Assembly (NCBI GenBank): GCA_039881145.1
Contig: JAYKKI010000052.1
Span: 7,941,501 to 8,005,500 of the forward strand
DNA: 64,000 bases
Direction of reading: 5' to 3'
DNA from: Druceiella hillmani
Taxonomy: Eukaryota; Arthropoda; Insecta; Lepidoptera; Hepialidae
Within the stretch, counting starts at the first letter, position 1. The number at the start of each line of letters is the position of its first letter. Made by a program: the position numbers and the translations under genes. The notes under the pieces were generated by a model. It was not told where the DNA came from, made no database searches, and saw only the letters and a program-made list of their open reading frames with translations. This document shows positions 31,515 to 43,990 of this stretch, in pieces.

Positions 31515-32496
31515 TATAAAATACAAAAATATATAAATAAGTCAATAATTACAAGTTGAATGCGTCCATCATAAATTCCTTATTTACATTGTTTGACATC
31601 AAAACTACCACTCATCTGTAAGCTATCTTGAATAAATTACTTACATTAATTTTGCACCATTGAAAATTAAATTGTTTGTAGAATTGTAATAAAATGTTGG
31701 AAGGAAAAATGGTAACGTTATATTTATTGTGGTATTCAATCAATACGTATTTTAAAGTAAAATTCCCTGCTCTTTTATTTGTCTGCATGCAAGCAATTTC
31801 CTCAATGACTAGAGAATGGACTTTGTTTTTATTTTCATTAATACTCAGGTTGATTTATGAGAAATATTTGAATTAATAATTTGTAAAAGTTATCCGCATT
31901 CTGGAAATGAATATTGAAGAAAAGTATTCACAGGAGTGGTATCTTGATGTGTACCGTGTAACTTGTAACTTAAACCGTTACATATACATAAAAAATATAC
32001 AACAATATTGTTCTTCAAACAACATTCTACAATAAAATCTGCCACAACATATGTTTAAACGTTACATGAAATATATAACATACCTTTATTAGAAAACATA
32101 ATTTTTCAAATCATTTTTCCAATTTCTTTTCCATTTTCTTTTGCAAACTGCTCTAATCCTTAGCAAATTTTATATTGATGTGTGTTTATGCAGAACAAAA
32201 TTTCCTACGATGACCTCTATACAGAAAGAAATTTCCTGTCATGTAATTTTCTTTCGAATAGTTTGAAAGTTAATATTGTTTTTAAGTAAGGAAAATTATA
32301 CACGTGACTTTTCCCAATGCGTGAAACTCTTGGCCTATTCTTCTTCTGACTAGTAGCAAGTTGTTTTATTTTAATATGAATATGTTAAAGAACAATATCA
32401 AGGACACATATTAATTTAACCAATCCGCGGGAAAAGGTAGCTCCTTCAGTCAACTTACTCAATATGTACGTATATGAGTATATCAGTATATACTAA
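31515..32496. other. Intergenic DNA, nothing recognised
   Basis: The 60-codon frame at 31694-31876 has no recognisable domain. Confidence 0.5.
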
Positions 32497-32728
32497 ACAG
32501 GTGTTCCGTAAGTTGTATACCAACGAAATGTTATTGATAGAAGGGGTTATTACACATGCGAAACAATAAACGTTATTATCCCAAGGCCTAATATGATTTT
32601 TTAATTTTTTAGATACTGTGCATGAAAAAAAAATTATTAGGTATTATTACTATTTCTGCTTTTTTATTGTCCATAATTTTTAAAAGAATATTCCTCTTCC
32701 TAATTAAAATATTATCATCATATATATT

Positions 32729-33128
32729 AATACGCTAAGGTTAAGATGATACACTCCCTTTTTAGAAAAAACCTCACAACTAATCCACATAAATTATATA
32801 TCATTTTATAGATAATTGCATGCTCTACCGGCATCCACAACTAAAAAATTTATTATTGCTATTGTTTTTGCAAATTAATTAATTATTAAAATTATATACA
32901 CAAAACAGCAATGCTGCCATCTAACGGCTCAACGTCAATATGATTTACGGTCGGTAAAATTTTTGTTTAATTTCAAATCCACTCACGTATAAATAAAGTG
33001 GCGCTTTAGCTCAATGCTTTTGATACTTGCGCCTCTATATGTCAATTTTAGTAAAATATTTGTTTGATCTGTCATCTGAGCTTCATAATGGAATAAATAA
33101 TGCGAAGACTTCGCACGGGTCACGCTAG
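32729..33128 (+). mobile_element. Helitron-like insertion nested in the left arm
   Basis: Comparison with the right arm and with the MITE shows about 400 extra bases here. The 3' side has a perfect hairpin TGCGAAGACTTCGCA (33101-33115), then nine bases, then CTAG (33125-33128) followed by T, exactly the Helitron 3' architecture. The 5' boundary is approximate. No coding sequence. Confidence 0.7.
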
Positions 33129-33639
33129 TTAATTTGATATTATCGCCAATATAAAAATTAAACATTTAAATATGTGCATCTTTTCAATTAAAAAATATGA
33201 AAAGTGATTTTTGAACAATGTTAGCATAAAAAAATGTACGGCAATCTTATGGAATTTTATTTTAGAAACATCTACAATTCGCACAGATTCCAAAAGAGCA
33301 ACATTGTTGTAATTAATTTTGTAAACATTCGAAAAATACCTACTTTATTGAAATAACTCCGCATTCGCAGAAATGCTTGCGCTCAAAACAACAGCTCATC
33401 AGAATTGTTTCGCTATCTCTTTCCCACTCGTATGATATTTTTATTGTTTTCGGCCTCCAAGTGACTTCTTCTCTCATCAACTTCGTTTCTTTTCTTTCTG
33501 TTTCTATCGCTTAAAGCTAACAACGTGTTCTTTGCAGTTTTTACTCTACCACCACTCTTATAGATCTAGGTTTGAATTGGATTGGTTTGTGCTCGGGATT
33601 TCGATATTGTTTGACCAGCTGCATTGCAAAATAACTCAA

Positions 33640-34160
33640 ACCTACACTGCTCGTGAATATGCAGCCTTTAGATGTATTTATTTACGGACGGATAATGCAT
33701 TTCATTTACTATGGCTATGTGATGGGAATGTATGTTTATGTGATGGGAATACTCGGCAAGCCGCAAGTATCTACCGTGAGTGCCACCCTAATCGGAAACG
33801 CTATCCCAATCAGAATCTTTCTTCATGTAAATGATGCATATTTAGAGGGTCGAATTATTGGTGATATAGTTCTTGAAGAAAGACCTAGAAATGTTTCTGA
33901 GCGATTTTCTCGACATAGTGATGTCGCAAGAAGTCCAGTACACCGTATTTTAAAAAGAATTAATTTGTACCCGTACCATCTACAACGAATGCAAGTACTG
34001 TTACCTGCTAACGGTCAACGACGAATAGATTTCTGCCAGGAGATGCTACGTCAATGCAGGCAAGATCTGCTTTTTTTAATTCAATCTTATTGAGCGATGA
34101 ATCATGTTTTAAAAGAATGGGAGTATTTAATATGCATAATTTATATCAATGCAATAATAC
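33640..34160 (+). pseudogene. Tc1/IS630-like transposase (DUF4817 type), frameshifted
   Basis: The N-terminal helix-turn-helix region starts in one frame (REYAAFRCIY, then CDGNTRQAASIYRECHPNRK; frame of the open stretch 33532-33834). It jumps near 33825 to the frame of 33653-34093 (ERPRNVSERF, then VHRILKRINLYPYHLQRMQV, LLPANGQRRIDFCQEMLRQC), and near 34085 shifts again to LLSDESCFKRMGVFNMHN. This is the order EYxDM...YPNRR / helix-turn-helix / PYHxQRxQ-LLPxDxxxRxxFC / LFTDESxFxRxGxxNxHN of insect transposases with a DUF4817 N-terminus and a DDE core. Serine-Asp-Glu near 34095 holds the first catalytic Asp. The second and third are missing because the frame runs into the right arm. A 20-base duplication (GTGATGGGAATG repeated) lengthens the loop near 33720. 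Inactive. Confidence 0.85.
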
Positions 34161-34657
34161 AATATACAAACAATAGTATAATTTACAAAAATAAATAGTC
34201 AATAATTACAAAGGTTTAGGAATATAAAACATGTTATTAAATGACTTAATACGAAAAAATACTTTTTGGAAGTTTTATTAATTGTAGATATTTTTGAACT
34301 AAAGTTCCATAAGGTCGCCATACATTTTTTTACGCTAGCGTTGTTCAAAAATCACTTTTCATGTTCTGTATTTTAAAAAATGCACATGTTTCAGCGTTTA
34401 ATTATTATGTTGCTAATAATTACGAATGAATAACATTTTAATTAGGGAGACAAATATTATCTTAAAGATCTTGGATAATAAAAAAGCAGGAATAGTAATA
34501 ACACCTAATAAAAAAAAATTGTTTCATGCGTAGTAACAGAAATTCTATTAATTAATTCTTTTAAAGATAATAAAATTTATTGTTTCTTATATGTAATAAT
34601 CTCTCCATTACCAACATTTCGTTGGTCCACTCCTTACGGGACACCTGTACATAGTCC

Positions 34658-34699
<42 letters not shown>
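34658..34699. repeat. (TA)n microsatellite
   Basis: About 20 TA units with one G, immediately beside the right end of the Tc1-like element. Confidence 0.95.
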
Positions 34700-36280
34700 C
34701 TGAAATATTCATATTTTTTCTTCCTTTTTCACTAACTGTGTTTATTATTTTAATTTTAATTACGTAAATTCTCCTGTGATTAATCCTATATGTAATTTCT
34801 AACTAAATATGAACTTCATTTTTAATAGTTTCAAAAATACTGCTTGTAGAGCTATATTTGCCATGCAAAAAACCGTACAGAAAAATAGTTGAAAATCTGA
34901 ACTCAACAGTAAAGTTACGACGGTAGAGTTCTTTGGGGTGAGTTTTAAACTAAGTTTTGTTTCACTGTTAAGCGGGTCGCTCAGTGTTATTTATTAGCAA
35001 AACTTTTTAACATAATACATTGAGCGTATCCGACTTGTATACTCGACGAAGCATTGTAAAGTATTGCTAATTCCAAGTTTTGAAACTTTATACTTTATCA
35101 AGATTCTCCAATCGTTTGTGTCCCTTTCTGGTTTGAATTTGTTTTATGGTGACAATTAAGTAAAATAAAAATTTTATTAGTTGGAGAATAAAATGATGCA
35201 AATATCTGGATCACACATGTGAGTAATTTTAAAATATTAAATGCTTTTCCCACATTTTTTATATTTTTTGCTTTCTAAAGATTTTAAAAAATTTTCAAGT
35301 GATTAAATATTTTATTTTGTTTTCACTCTGTATTTAATTACTTATTCCTCCTATAAATGCCTCATAACACAATATCCTAATAAAGTTACATTACAGACGA
35401 AGGTTAAAAATTAAAACCTTGGTAACACAATATGGCCCCCAAATTAACTGTAGTAATAAGATTTTAAGCAAAATAATAAATATTAAAATACTTGAACACG
35501 AGTAACAAATTTCCCCTCTTTTTCAATGTCGTATGAAAAAAAAAGTCATTATTTGAAGAATAAAAAGCTATTTGTTGAAGCGAAAGAAAAAGCCTTTATC
35601 GCAATCACCCCACATTTCCTAAGTATTCTACTAAGAGAATCCGCCAGATTTTACAGTACAAAATTAACTTTTAATTTACGTTTTTTCTACTAACCATATT
35701 TGGATACAAATTTGATCTTATTTATCAAATCCCTCAATGCTTCTTTTTGCCTATGATTTTTATATTTTTCCTGTCGTACATGTGTATAAATTTGTTTAAT
35801 TTAATATAACGGTTATTTTAATAAAATAGTTTGATATTTCGAAATAAGCTACCATATTAACCACTAATATTTATATATTCAAAGAATCTATCATCATAAC
35901 CCTATTTATACTCTTACTATATTTCATTTATAAATAGCTACTTTTATCGATTAAATTAAACTGTCTTTAGTTTATTAAATATACTTAAATGGAAATTATA
36001 TCCTTAAATAAATGGATAATACAACTTTTGATCATGAAAATCATCATCATCGAATGGTCCAAACTTTTCTTGAAAAATAAATAATGGCTGACTGGGTAAA
36101 TGTATTAATACTTCAGCAGGTTCTGATTTGATATGAAATTCAGTATGGTTATTTCATAATTATTAATTTAAATGTCAATTAATTTAAATGTCAAATCTCT
36201 AACTAGCATGTGTACATCCAATAGTGGATGACGAATCTCTCCGATATTTATAATTTACAGAAATGTACCGAAAAACTACT
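34700..36280. other. AT-rich DNA, nothing recognised
   Basis: A 16-base tandem duplication (ATTAATTTAAATGTCA) lies at about 36163-36195. Otherwise no supported feature. Confidence 0.5.
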
Positions 36281-36521
36281 TTAACCGTTTTAGTGCCATG
36301 GTTATTTATTCATATATACTTAAAAATGCGAAAGAAATCTTTTGTTTTTGATATCATTTACCCTTGTCTCAAAAAAAACTGTATCTCTTCCAAAAATTAT
36401 CCAATTTTAATAATTTCTTGGTGTTTTCTTAATAGAAACTTGTACAAGGATAATAAAATACAAAGAAAATTATGGTAATATTTATTGTGAACAAAAATTA
36501 TGACAAAAACAGAAATCAGGG

Positions 36522-36713
36522 TCACCTCGTATTTTCGCAGTCCGGTACATCCTCCGTATCAACAAAATAATTGTTATCGTCACTATTATCACTATCACTC
36601 AAAATTTGCATTACGCCAAATTCTGAGCGCACCACGATATCACTCTCACTATTGCTTTCTTCACAACTTCAAAAACAATCATTTTCACTCGAATTATTTT
36701 CGTATTCCGACAT
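36522..36713 (-). pseudogene. piggyBac transposase N-terminal fragment
   Basis: On the minus strand from ATG at 36713 the frame reads MSEYENNSSENDCF, a TGA at codon 15, then SCEESNSESDIVV, LSDSDNSDDNNYF and DTEDVPDCENTR before a stop at 36522. A short, serine/aspartate/glutamate-rich disordered N-terminus starting MSxxE is characteristic of piggyBac-family transposases. The DDD catalytic core and the C-terminal cysteine-rich domain are absent. It lies about 230 bases inside the right end, as expected for the 5' leader of such an element. Confidence 0.75.
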
Positions 36714-36870
36714 TTTGGGTTAAACATATTCTTTTCCTGGATCCTTTTTATATTGTAATTACTAATAATATTATAATTTGAACTTTATGTAACACGTAGA
36801 AAGATAAAAAATTAGCGATGCGCGCGAGCGACCTCCCCTACCTCGCGCTAAACAGCAATTGATTTCGCAA

Positions 36871-36924
36871 GCGCCATCGTGCTCGTGGCAAATTTAGTTA
36901 GCACGATCACGAGCGCGATGGCGC
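36871..36924. repeat. GC-rich subterminal inverted repeat of the piggyBac element
   Basis: GCGCCATCGTGCTCGTG (36871-36887) and CACGAGCGCGATGGCGC (36908-36924) are inverted copies with one mismatch and a 20-base loop. piggyBac elements carry internal inverted repeats near their ends that the transposase contacts. Confidence 0.85.
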
Positions 36925-36946
36925 CTGTCGGCTCTCAAACGGTTAA

Positions 36947-39900
36947 GTATTAGGAAAATAATACATTTATTAAGTGTCTCTAGTAACTGAAGTACCTATG
37001 ACGATTTGTTGAAAAATATTGTTTTTCGTTTATATTTCCATAAGACTTTCCTTTCCTTATTTGACCACCATTAAGTAAAGTATTCAGGTGGAAGATTAGC
37101 ACAAAAAAGGATAATGTTCAATAAATTACCGAATATAGCAACGTCATCTGGTGTACGTCAGAAACAGGAATAATATTACTATCGATGGAAACCGATCGTG
37201 TCAAAATGATACAAAATTTATAAGAAAAATTAATCTCTGGTACCGCTGGCAAAGCTCTGATATAACTCTGGAAAATGATAACCTTTAGAAAGTGAAGAAT
37301 AAATGCTATCCTCATATAATTGGTTTTACTGATCTAATAATCTCTCTTCTTCTCTGTTTTTGATTGACAGTCTATCCATTAATTTCCGATACTTATGTGA
37401 ATAAATTAAAAAGAGAACAATGTATTTTTGTCTCGATTTCTATTCATTTTTACCTACGGTAAATAAGTTAAATTTCTACGTAAATTTTAAGTGGTGATGT
37501 TAAACTTGATTATAATCGATTATTAAATTTATAGGGTTGAGAATAGTAAAAGAAAAATGGAAATTATTTAAGTTTGTACACGTTTCCGTTAGTCCATTTG
37601 CCACAGCAGTTTTTGTTAGAAACTGCTTTGCATCCTTAAAAACTTACTAATACGTAAAATTTATTAACATATCCAAATTGCCAGGAATCAAATATATTCA
37701 TGTGACAATACTTAGCAATTAAAATTCTTGAAACTATTTTAAAATACCCTATTTAGTGAGTTGTATCATTTGAAAGGGCTCATATAAAGGTTTCAAAATA
37801 TTTTCTTTAATAATTTTAAGATATATTAAAGATTGTGGAGATATAATAAAGATTTTGGAGAAAGTATATAATATTTTCACGATTTCCGTAACTACTGAAA
37901 CTAAAATGATAAAAAAATATTTCATATAGATTTCTGTTAATACCTACCTAAGAGTAAAAAAGTTACAGATCGTCTAAGCAATAATTGATGTAGTAAAGCA
38001 ATTATATTTTTTTAGGTTTCTGTACCTCATAAGGAAAAACAAAACCCTTATAAGAAAACTCACGTATCTATCTGTCAAAGCCGATTTTTGCCCGAAAAGC
38101 TTTGAGTAGAAACTTAATAGTTTGGCGGAGCAATAAAATATATTCACCCTCACATATCACAATTACTAACACCCGAAAATATTATGTATGCATTTTTTTG
38201 GCCAATTAAAGACTCAATTTTCTTTTTAATATTTGTATATAAATTTTATAATTTTTTAAATTTATAATTTTTTGTAAATTTTATAATTTTTGGCATTTTA
38301 TCTTCAGAAATATACTGAAATAAATAGAAAAAAATTATCTAAAATTACTTAAAACGAATATAGGAAAAATGGAATTTTTAGAAACCTACGCATAGGTTGT
38401 AGGAAAATTACAACAATGACTTTAGATATCATAACCTTTGAAATATTGAAGACAATCTATGTTTCCTTCCTACTTATTTAAGAAGATACAGAACCTTCAA
38501 TGCGTTAGCCAGATTGGTTAATTTTTTACTTGTTTCACTCCAAAAATTACTCATAAAATACTTGATCAAACTTTTTATACCTTCAACCTACCTTTGGTTA
38601 ATTATTAGCTGTATCTATAACAAATACGAATACGAACCCATTACGTCATGAAATGTTTGAGAAAAAAATATTGTCAGAGGTAGAAAAGTATATAAATACC
38701 GGATCGAAAAAAGAAAGAAAAAAATAATTAGTAAATGCAAGACTTCTCATGTCTCATATTTAAAATTTTCATAATTATATAATAATATTTTATTTTACTA
38801 TTGGGTTTATAAAACGTTTGTATTCTTTGCATTAAAAATCATTTATAATTATGGCGCCGAAAACCGCGCGTCACGTTCTTTCGCTTCATAGATAATTTTT
38901 TTTTTGGATGAGGTACACTAATTTAATTTCATCCTTGAAAATGAGTATTGACATATTGTAGGATTCGTAAAATACTAATAAGCCGATAAGTTTGTAAAAA
39001 ATCATTCCAGCCGTTTCGAATAAATTGTTCCTTGTAAATTTTTTTTAAAACAAATATACGAAATTATAGAACAAAAGCAAAAAAGAATATGAAATCTGAT
39101 CGAAATAATACCAGCGGCTTAAGCCCTATATCAGTGCCAAGAATGTATATTCGCACGTCACCAATTCTATTTTTATACGCTCGCATCGTATATTTTATCA
39201 AAACATTTCGGAATGAAAATTATCCTACCTATATTCGTAATATTAATCTTTATGGAATTATTTAATTTAATATAAAACTTAAATATATTTCTGCATAAGG
39301 CAAACGTTTAATACGACAGAAGAAAAACAGAAATTAAAACCTATATTTATAAGGTTATTCCCTTTTGTATTAACATTAAAGCAATATCGGGTTATTATAA
39401 AGTTAAAGTTAGAGCGAAAATTATTAGGTTTAATAATGTTAGCTACATTACGAAATACATTTTATGAACTGTTTCATCTTAGAGTTGAAAATGCTGAATT
39501 TTTCTTCCTAATAAAAAAGTAGCAATTTTTGTTTTTTTTTATTTGAAATAAATTTAATACTTGTTACTTTACCACGAATAAAATACACCTGTCTTTTGAA
39601 AATCGTTTCAGCCACAAAATTTTTACGAGTCGATTAAAAACAAACTTACTTAGGTAGAGTTCAAAAATTATCCTTTCTTCAACCTTTATGTGTAAAAAGC
39701 TATTTACAGTATAAATAGGTATATGTAAAAGTTGGCATATTTTTATGACTTATTTTTAAAATTTATTCATTAAATTTAGAATATGTTACTTAGATGCATC
39801 TTTTAAATGCACTTATCGTAATGCAGTGACATCAATGCATTTTTAAAGAAGATTTTTTCCTTTTCAAAGAATATATTTTTTTGAAAAATTTAAATAAATG

Positions 39901-40649
39901 AAGCTCCGGTAAATTAAAAGATTTCTGTGTAATCTTTACTGAAATTAAAATATTTATTAAAAAAATTTTGCTATAAAAATATGAATATTGTAAACTTCCA
40001 CTTCGAAATTTTTAAATTTTTTCACTCAATTAAAAAAAATTTAAAAATCACTTGTGAATTTTTCAATTTTTTCTCTAACTTTTATACTTACCATACAATT
40101 TTAGAGGCTAATGAAAAAAATCAAATAAATGGAGTTTCGTTAATTAAAAGATTTGTATATAATTTTTGCAATAATATTTTATGAAAATTTGCACGCTTTG
40201 ACTTCAAAAAAATATTTTGTTTGATTGGCTTATGAAAAAATTTTATAAAACAGGGTAGAAACATCAAAAATAAAGAAATATACAGGTAGTTACAGATACA
40301 AGTAGTTACAGCAAAAATAAAGAAATTATGCTCCTATATATAAAACAGACAATAATGAATGTTCCTTATTTTTGTTTAAAACTGTTACGAGTAAATATGG
40401 CTCGTACTTTACTACGAAAGAAAATAATTAGTTTATTTTCCTCCCCTTTTTCCTTGTAGGAGACCACTTTTAAAAAAACGCCGTAACATTATTTTCTGAA
40501 TTTAAAACTTTAATTGCATAATGTATGTAAGATGCATTATTATGTCTCTTATATTTAAAAAATTTAAAGACTATGAAGATGGTAAGAATAAATTGGCTTA
40601 CACGTTTTGTGCTTGTCCCGAATTCAGCGCACGCTCCTTCCATTATTCT
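36947..40649. other. Long AT-rich stretch, nothing recognised
   Basis: Several short direct repeats of TTTATAATTTTT type (38240-38300) and low-complexity runs. No coding similarity. Frames at 37118-37315 (-) and 39981-40184 (+) are AT-driven. Confidence 0.5.
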
Positions 40650-40880
40650 AAACACGGAAAAAATACCAAAATAAATCCGACCGCGAGGAAACGGAAAAGC
40701 GGAATTGGCTCAGGAGTTTCGAAAGAAAATTGTGCAATCATTTTTCAGGCAAGTCGCGTGTTCTACCTCAACCGAGTCTACATTGAAATCATATGGTTCT
40801 TAAATATTATTGTTATTCTGCGCCAGGCCGGCTTTACGATATTTCGAACGGTATTGCTTTGTCAGTGGCTTAAATGTGGG
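40650..40880 (+). repeat. Dispersed repeat, pair with 29125-29360
   Basis: Better preserved partner. The plus-strand open frame 40521-40922 (133 codons, among the longest in the window) spans it and includes NPTARKRKSGIGSGVSKEN. No domain was recognised. The frame is not conserved in the 29-kb copy, where stops interrupt it, so I treat it as a repeat rather than a gene. Confidence 0.6.
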
Positions 40881-40932
40881 AATGTTTGGAATATAGTACA
40901 ATCAATATCGGTTCACATTTAGACTTACAGTA

Positions 40933-41020
40933 GTAATTAAACTATATGTTAGTAGTAGTTAAACTAAGTAATTAAACTTTATGTTAGTAGTAGTTAATCT
41001 AAGTAGTTCAACTTTATGTT
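40933..41020 (+). repeat. 35-bp tandem repeat, about 2.5 units
   Basis: GTAATTAAACTATATGTTAG followed by TAGTAGTTAAACTAA is repeated with exact 35-base spacing (40933, 40968, 41003). Confidence 0.9.
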
Positions 41021-41999
41021 CCAAGAACTACAAATATTATTTTATCGTAATTCCTTTAATAATTTTCCTAAATTTTATTTCTATTATATTAAATCTGGTG
41101 GAAAATATTGCTACGCTCATCATACTTTACACTGTAAATTTTCTACTTCAGATGGAAAAAGAAATATTTTGTGACCGAATATATTAAAATACGAGTATGT
41201 ATGTAAAAAGTTGCTTTAAATTTTTAATATTAATTACATTCTTTTAAATGGATCTTATGAAATCCTGAATGGTAGAGCAATTAAAATAATTGTTTAGTTT
41301 TATAATATATTTTACTTAACGTTGGACTTGAAATTTATATTTTCTTACTATATTTTTTTTAATAAACCTAATTTTCTAGCCTACATTTATCAAATTACTT
41401 TTCGGTTTTGTTATATGTTTTACTTAATTTTTAACTTTCAATTGATTTAATTCTAGTTATTTTAAAATTAAATGTAACTTCCAAATCTACTTTGAATTTA
41501 CGGTATTTTTCACATTACATAATTCCATTGAATTTCGCCAATTCAAAACTGTTTGATTCTTATTGAGGAAGTGATATTGACACCCGACATCAAAAATGCT
41601 TCCCAAATATTGACAGAAATTTTACTTCAATTGATTTTAGAATATCTACTCCTACTTTTACTAAAAGTACCTGTTGTAAATTAATATAAAAAAATTACCT
41701 CACATTCGATTAAAAATTTGAAAAAAGTGAAAACGTCTTTTGTATTATATTAGCCGTTTTTCGACTCAACCAAATGTTGCATTTCGTAATACTGCCGATT
41801 TAAGGAATTGAAATGAAAGCATCCCTTCCTCAACCCATACGCTCATTTTGTTTTAATATGCAATACCATGCAAAGAAACGCTTTTGCTTGTAACTACATA
41901 CAGAGATCATACAGGGATCATACAGGTTATTCAAAACGGAATAATGCAATTTTAACACATGCCGACAAGTGAAACCTTCTAGATAAATTGGGTATCCTA
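41021..41999. other. AT-rich DNA, nothing recognised
   Basis: No supported feature. Confidence 0.5.
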
Positions 42000-42420
42000 A
42001 TTTTTAGAAAACAATGTAAGCAGCAACAATAGTTCAAGTCAGACTTCAGGCAAGTAGGCCAGAACATATCGCGGAGGCACTAATAGCAAGAGGAACGTTT
42101 GAACTGCACCCAGTTGTATTTTGCATGCAATATGCATAATGACCGTTTCGCGTGCTGCTACAAATTTACTATAAAGCCGATCCGATTTCAATCTTTTCAT
42201 CGCAACAAGCCATCCGCTAATGAAAGCGCAGAAATGCATTCACAATATTATGACGCGAGCGGTATCGAAGGATAATTAATGAAGGGTTTATTGAAGAGGT
42301 AAATTACTGTCTTATTTGATGAACGATATTTATAAACTAAGGATATTTTAGGCGTTAAGTAAAACGTAAATAAGATACATTTGTTTTTTTGCATATAATG
42401 GGAATCCACATGCAACATCT
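42000..42420. repeat. Unclassified dispersed repeat family, copy 2 of 3
   Basis: Matches the 30.1-kb copy in order: CAGACTTCA(G/A)G, TTTGAAC(C/T)GCACCC, TTTTGCATGCAA, CGCGTGC(C/T)GCTA, AAGCCATCC, GCAGAAATGCATTCACAA, TATCGAAG, GGTTTATT, TTTATAAACTA. A short insertion of about 40 bases separates AATTAATGAAGG from ATTTGATGAACG relative to copy 1. Confidence 0.65.
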
Positions 42421-43734
42421 GCTCTTATTATCTTATGTCGTATTTTTGTATTATCGTACTCACGAATAACCTAGTTGGAGATATGAAATGGCGAAAAATA
42501 AAGAATTGGTGATTTTCATACGTTTTGATATTTTCCTCAAATTGCTACACAGATGGCAAACATGGTAATAAAGATTAATAGAAAAAATGGCCACATGCAT
42601 GTTTGCCATAATACTACATTTTTTACAGGCGTAAGAACGAAATGTCTAGAATAATCTTTGTAGTTTTCCCATAAATTTTCTGTCATGTGCTATAGGTATT
42701 ATTTTAGAAGTTTAGAAAAAGGCAAACTTATGTTTTTGCATATTTTTTTAAATATGGAATTCAAAATTGTAAAAAAATGTTTTCTATTCTTTATAAAAAG
42801 CGCTTTCAAATAATACCCACAAAACCATAAAGTAAGAAAAATAATTGGAACACCTTTATTTTTTATATGAATATTGTTTTTAAAGTTGGCTAGTACTAAA
42901 TATGCGGACTAATATGATATAGTAATTGTTCCAATTTCGAGTTTCTATCTTGCAGGATTTCCAAGAAAATTGGCTGTGAATAAAAAAAATGTCTCTAACC
43001 TGAATTCAAGGGTTAACATGTTTAAATTTGAGTTTCTAGTTTCTACGTTAATAAGACTATGAGATAAATAACTATGGCAGAACCTTTTTATTTTTGGGTT
43101 TCGGAACCTGAAAAATTGTATGTTTTGGAACAAAAGTAAAAAACAATTCAAATATAATAATATCATATGTAATCTAATTTCCTCATGTGTCACAACTATA
43201 TTAGAGTAATTTTCTTAATAAGTAAAACGGAATTAACTTCTTAAAAAATATTAAAAATTGATAAATTAAAGGAAATTTTAAAGATTAATACGTAAACTGT
43301 AATATTCGATACAATATACGAGGTTTACTGAAAATATTCAACGTATCTTTCTCAGAAATATTTGGTCGCTGAGCAGAAAATGTTCTTGTGTATATAAATC
43401 GAATAATTGTATAAAACCTTGACAAGTTTTTAGAACATTTTCAAAATTCCGTAATTAAAATAAATGGAGAATGCACTTTTATAAAATTTATGATATCATC
43501 CCCAACAATCTTGTAAAATTTATGAAATTCCTAAATAGTTGATAGAGATCAACCGTACGTAAAAATAAAATCAAAAATGTTATAAATTTCGAATATTTAT
43601 TACTATCACAAATTTAATGCCTTCAAGTGAAAGCAATGGTTTACACCTATCATATTTAAATTTATTTCGATCTGAAATACAATAACGAGTTAAGTACATT
43701 ATATTGTAACATTTATCCTGTAGGAAGAATTTGC
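42421..43734. other. AT-rich DNA, nothing recognised
   Basis: No supported feature. Confidence 0.5.
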
Positions 43735-43990
43735 TTGCTTATAGTTCACAACAAAATAACAAAATAGCAAAACAGCAAAATGCTAAACCCCATACAGTTT
43801 GCATGCAGCCGACCTAATACATATCTTGCGTGCCACCGCAAAATTATCAGAGACCCAATTCCGATTACAATGTATTTATAGCCACTAGTTATCTACGGAG
43901 GGGGTTCGATAAATGCACTCGCAAGGCAAAAGAAAATTATTGAAAACGATTTTCTCATCGCATAGCTGGTATTTAATAAGATAGGATGTA
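43735..43990. repeat. Unclassified dispersed repeat family, copy 3 of 3
   Basis: Shares TTTGCATGCAGCCGACCTAA, CTTGCGTGCCACCGCAAAAT, CAATTCCGATTACAATGTAT followed by TTATAGCCA, and AAATGCACTCGCAA with the other two copies. The beginning is replaced by short CAAAATAGCAAAACAG repeats. Confidence 0.55.

Larger units (their letters stand above)
32497..34650 (+). mobile_element. Tc1/IS630-like element with long inverted repeats
   Basis: The left end reads ACAGGTGTTCCGTAAG and the right end, on the minus strand, TACAGGTGTCCCGTAAGGAG, followed in both by ACCAACGAAATGTT. The outer arms (32497-32715 and 34440-34650) are inverted copies of about 210 bases. The inner arms (33166-33300 and 34240-34395) are inverted copies of about 135 bases (AAAAGTGATTTTTGAACAA, then GCGTAAAAAAATGTA). 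The left arm is split by about 400 bases of foreign DNA. A broken transposase lies between the arms. A right-hand TA is present and the left flank is less clear. The 538-bp MITE at 9528-10065 is a deletion derivative of the same family. Confidence 0.88.
36281..36946 (-). mobile_element. Internally deleted piggyBac element
   Basis: TTAA tetranucleotides at 36281-36284 and 36943-36946 each adjoin inverted ends: CCGTTTTAGTGCC on the left and, on the minus strand, CCGTTTGAGAGCC on the right, 11 of 13 bases matching. TTAA duplication and a CC(C/G)TTT... terminus are piggyBac hallmarks. Inside the right end is a GC-rich subterminal inverted repeat. The element is only about 666 bp, with a transposase N-terminus but no catalytic domain, so it is a deletion derivative. 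Confidence 0.88.

Noticed and set aside
40521..40922. 133-codon open frame as a possible gene
   Set aside because: It overlies a dispersed repeat whose second copy (29.1 kb) has stops in the same region, and no domain is visible.
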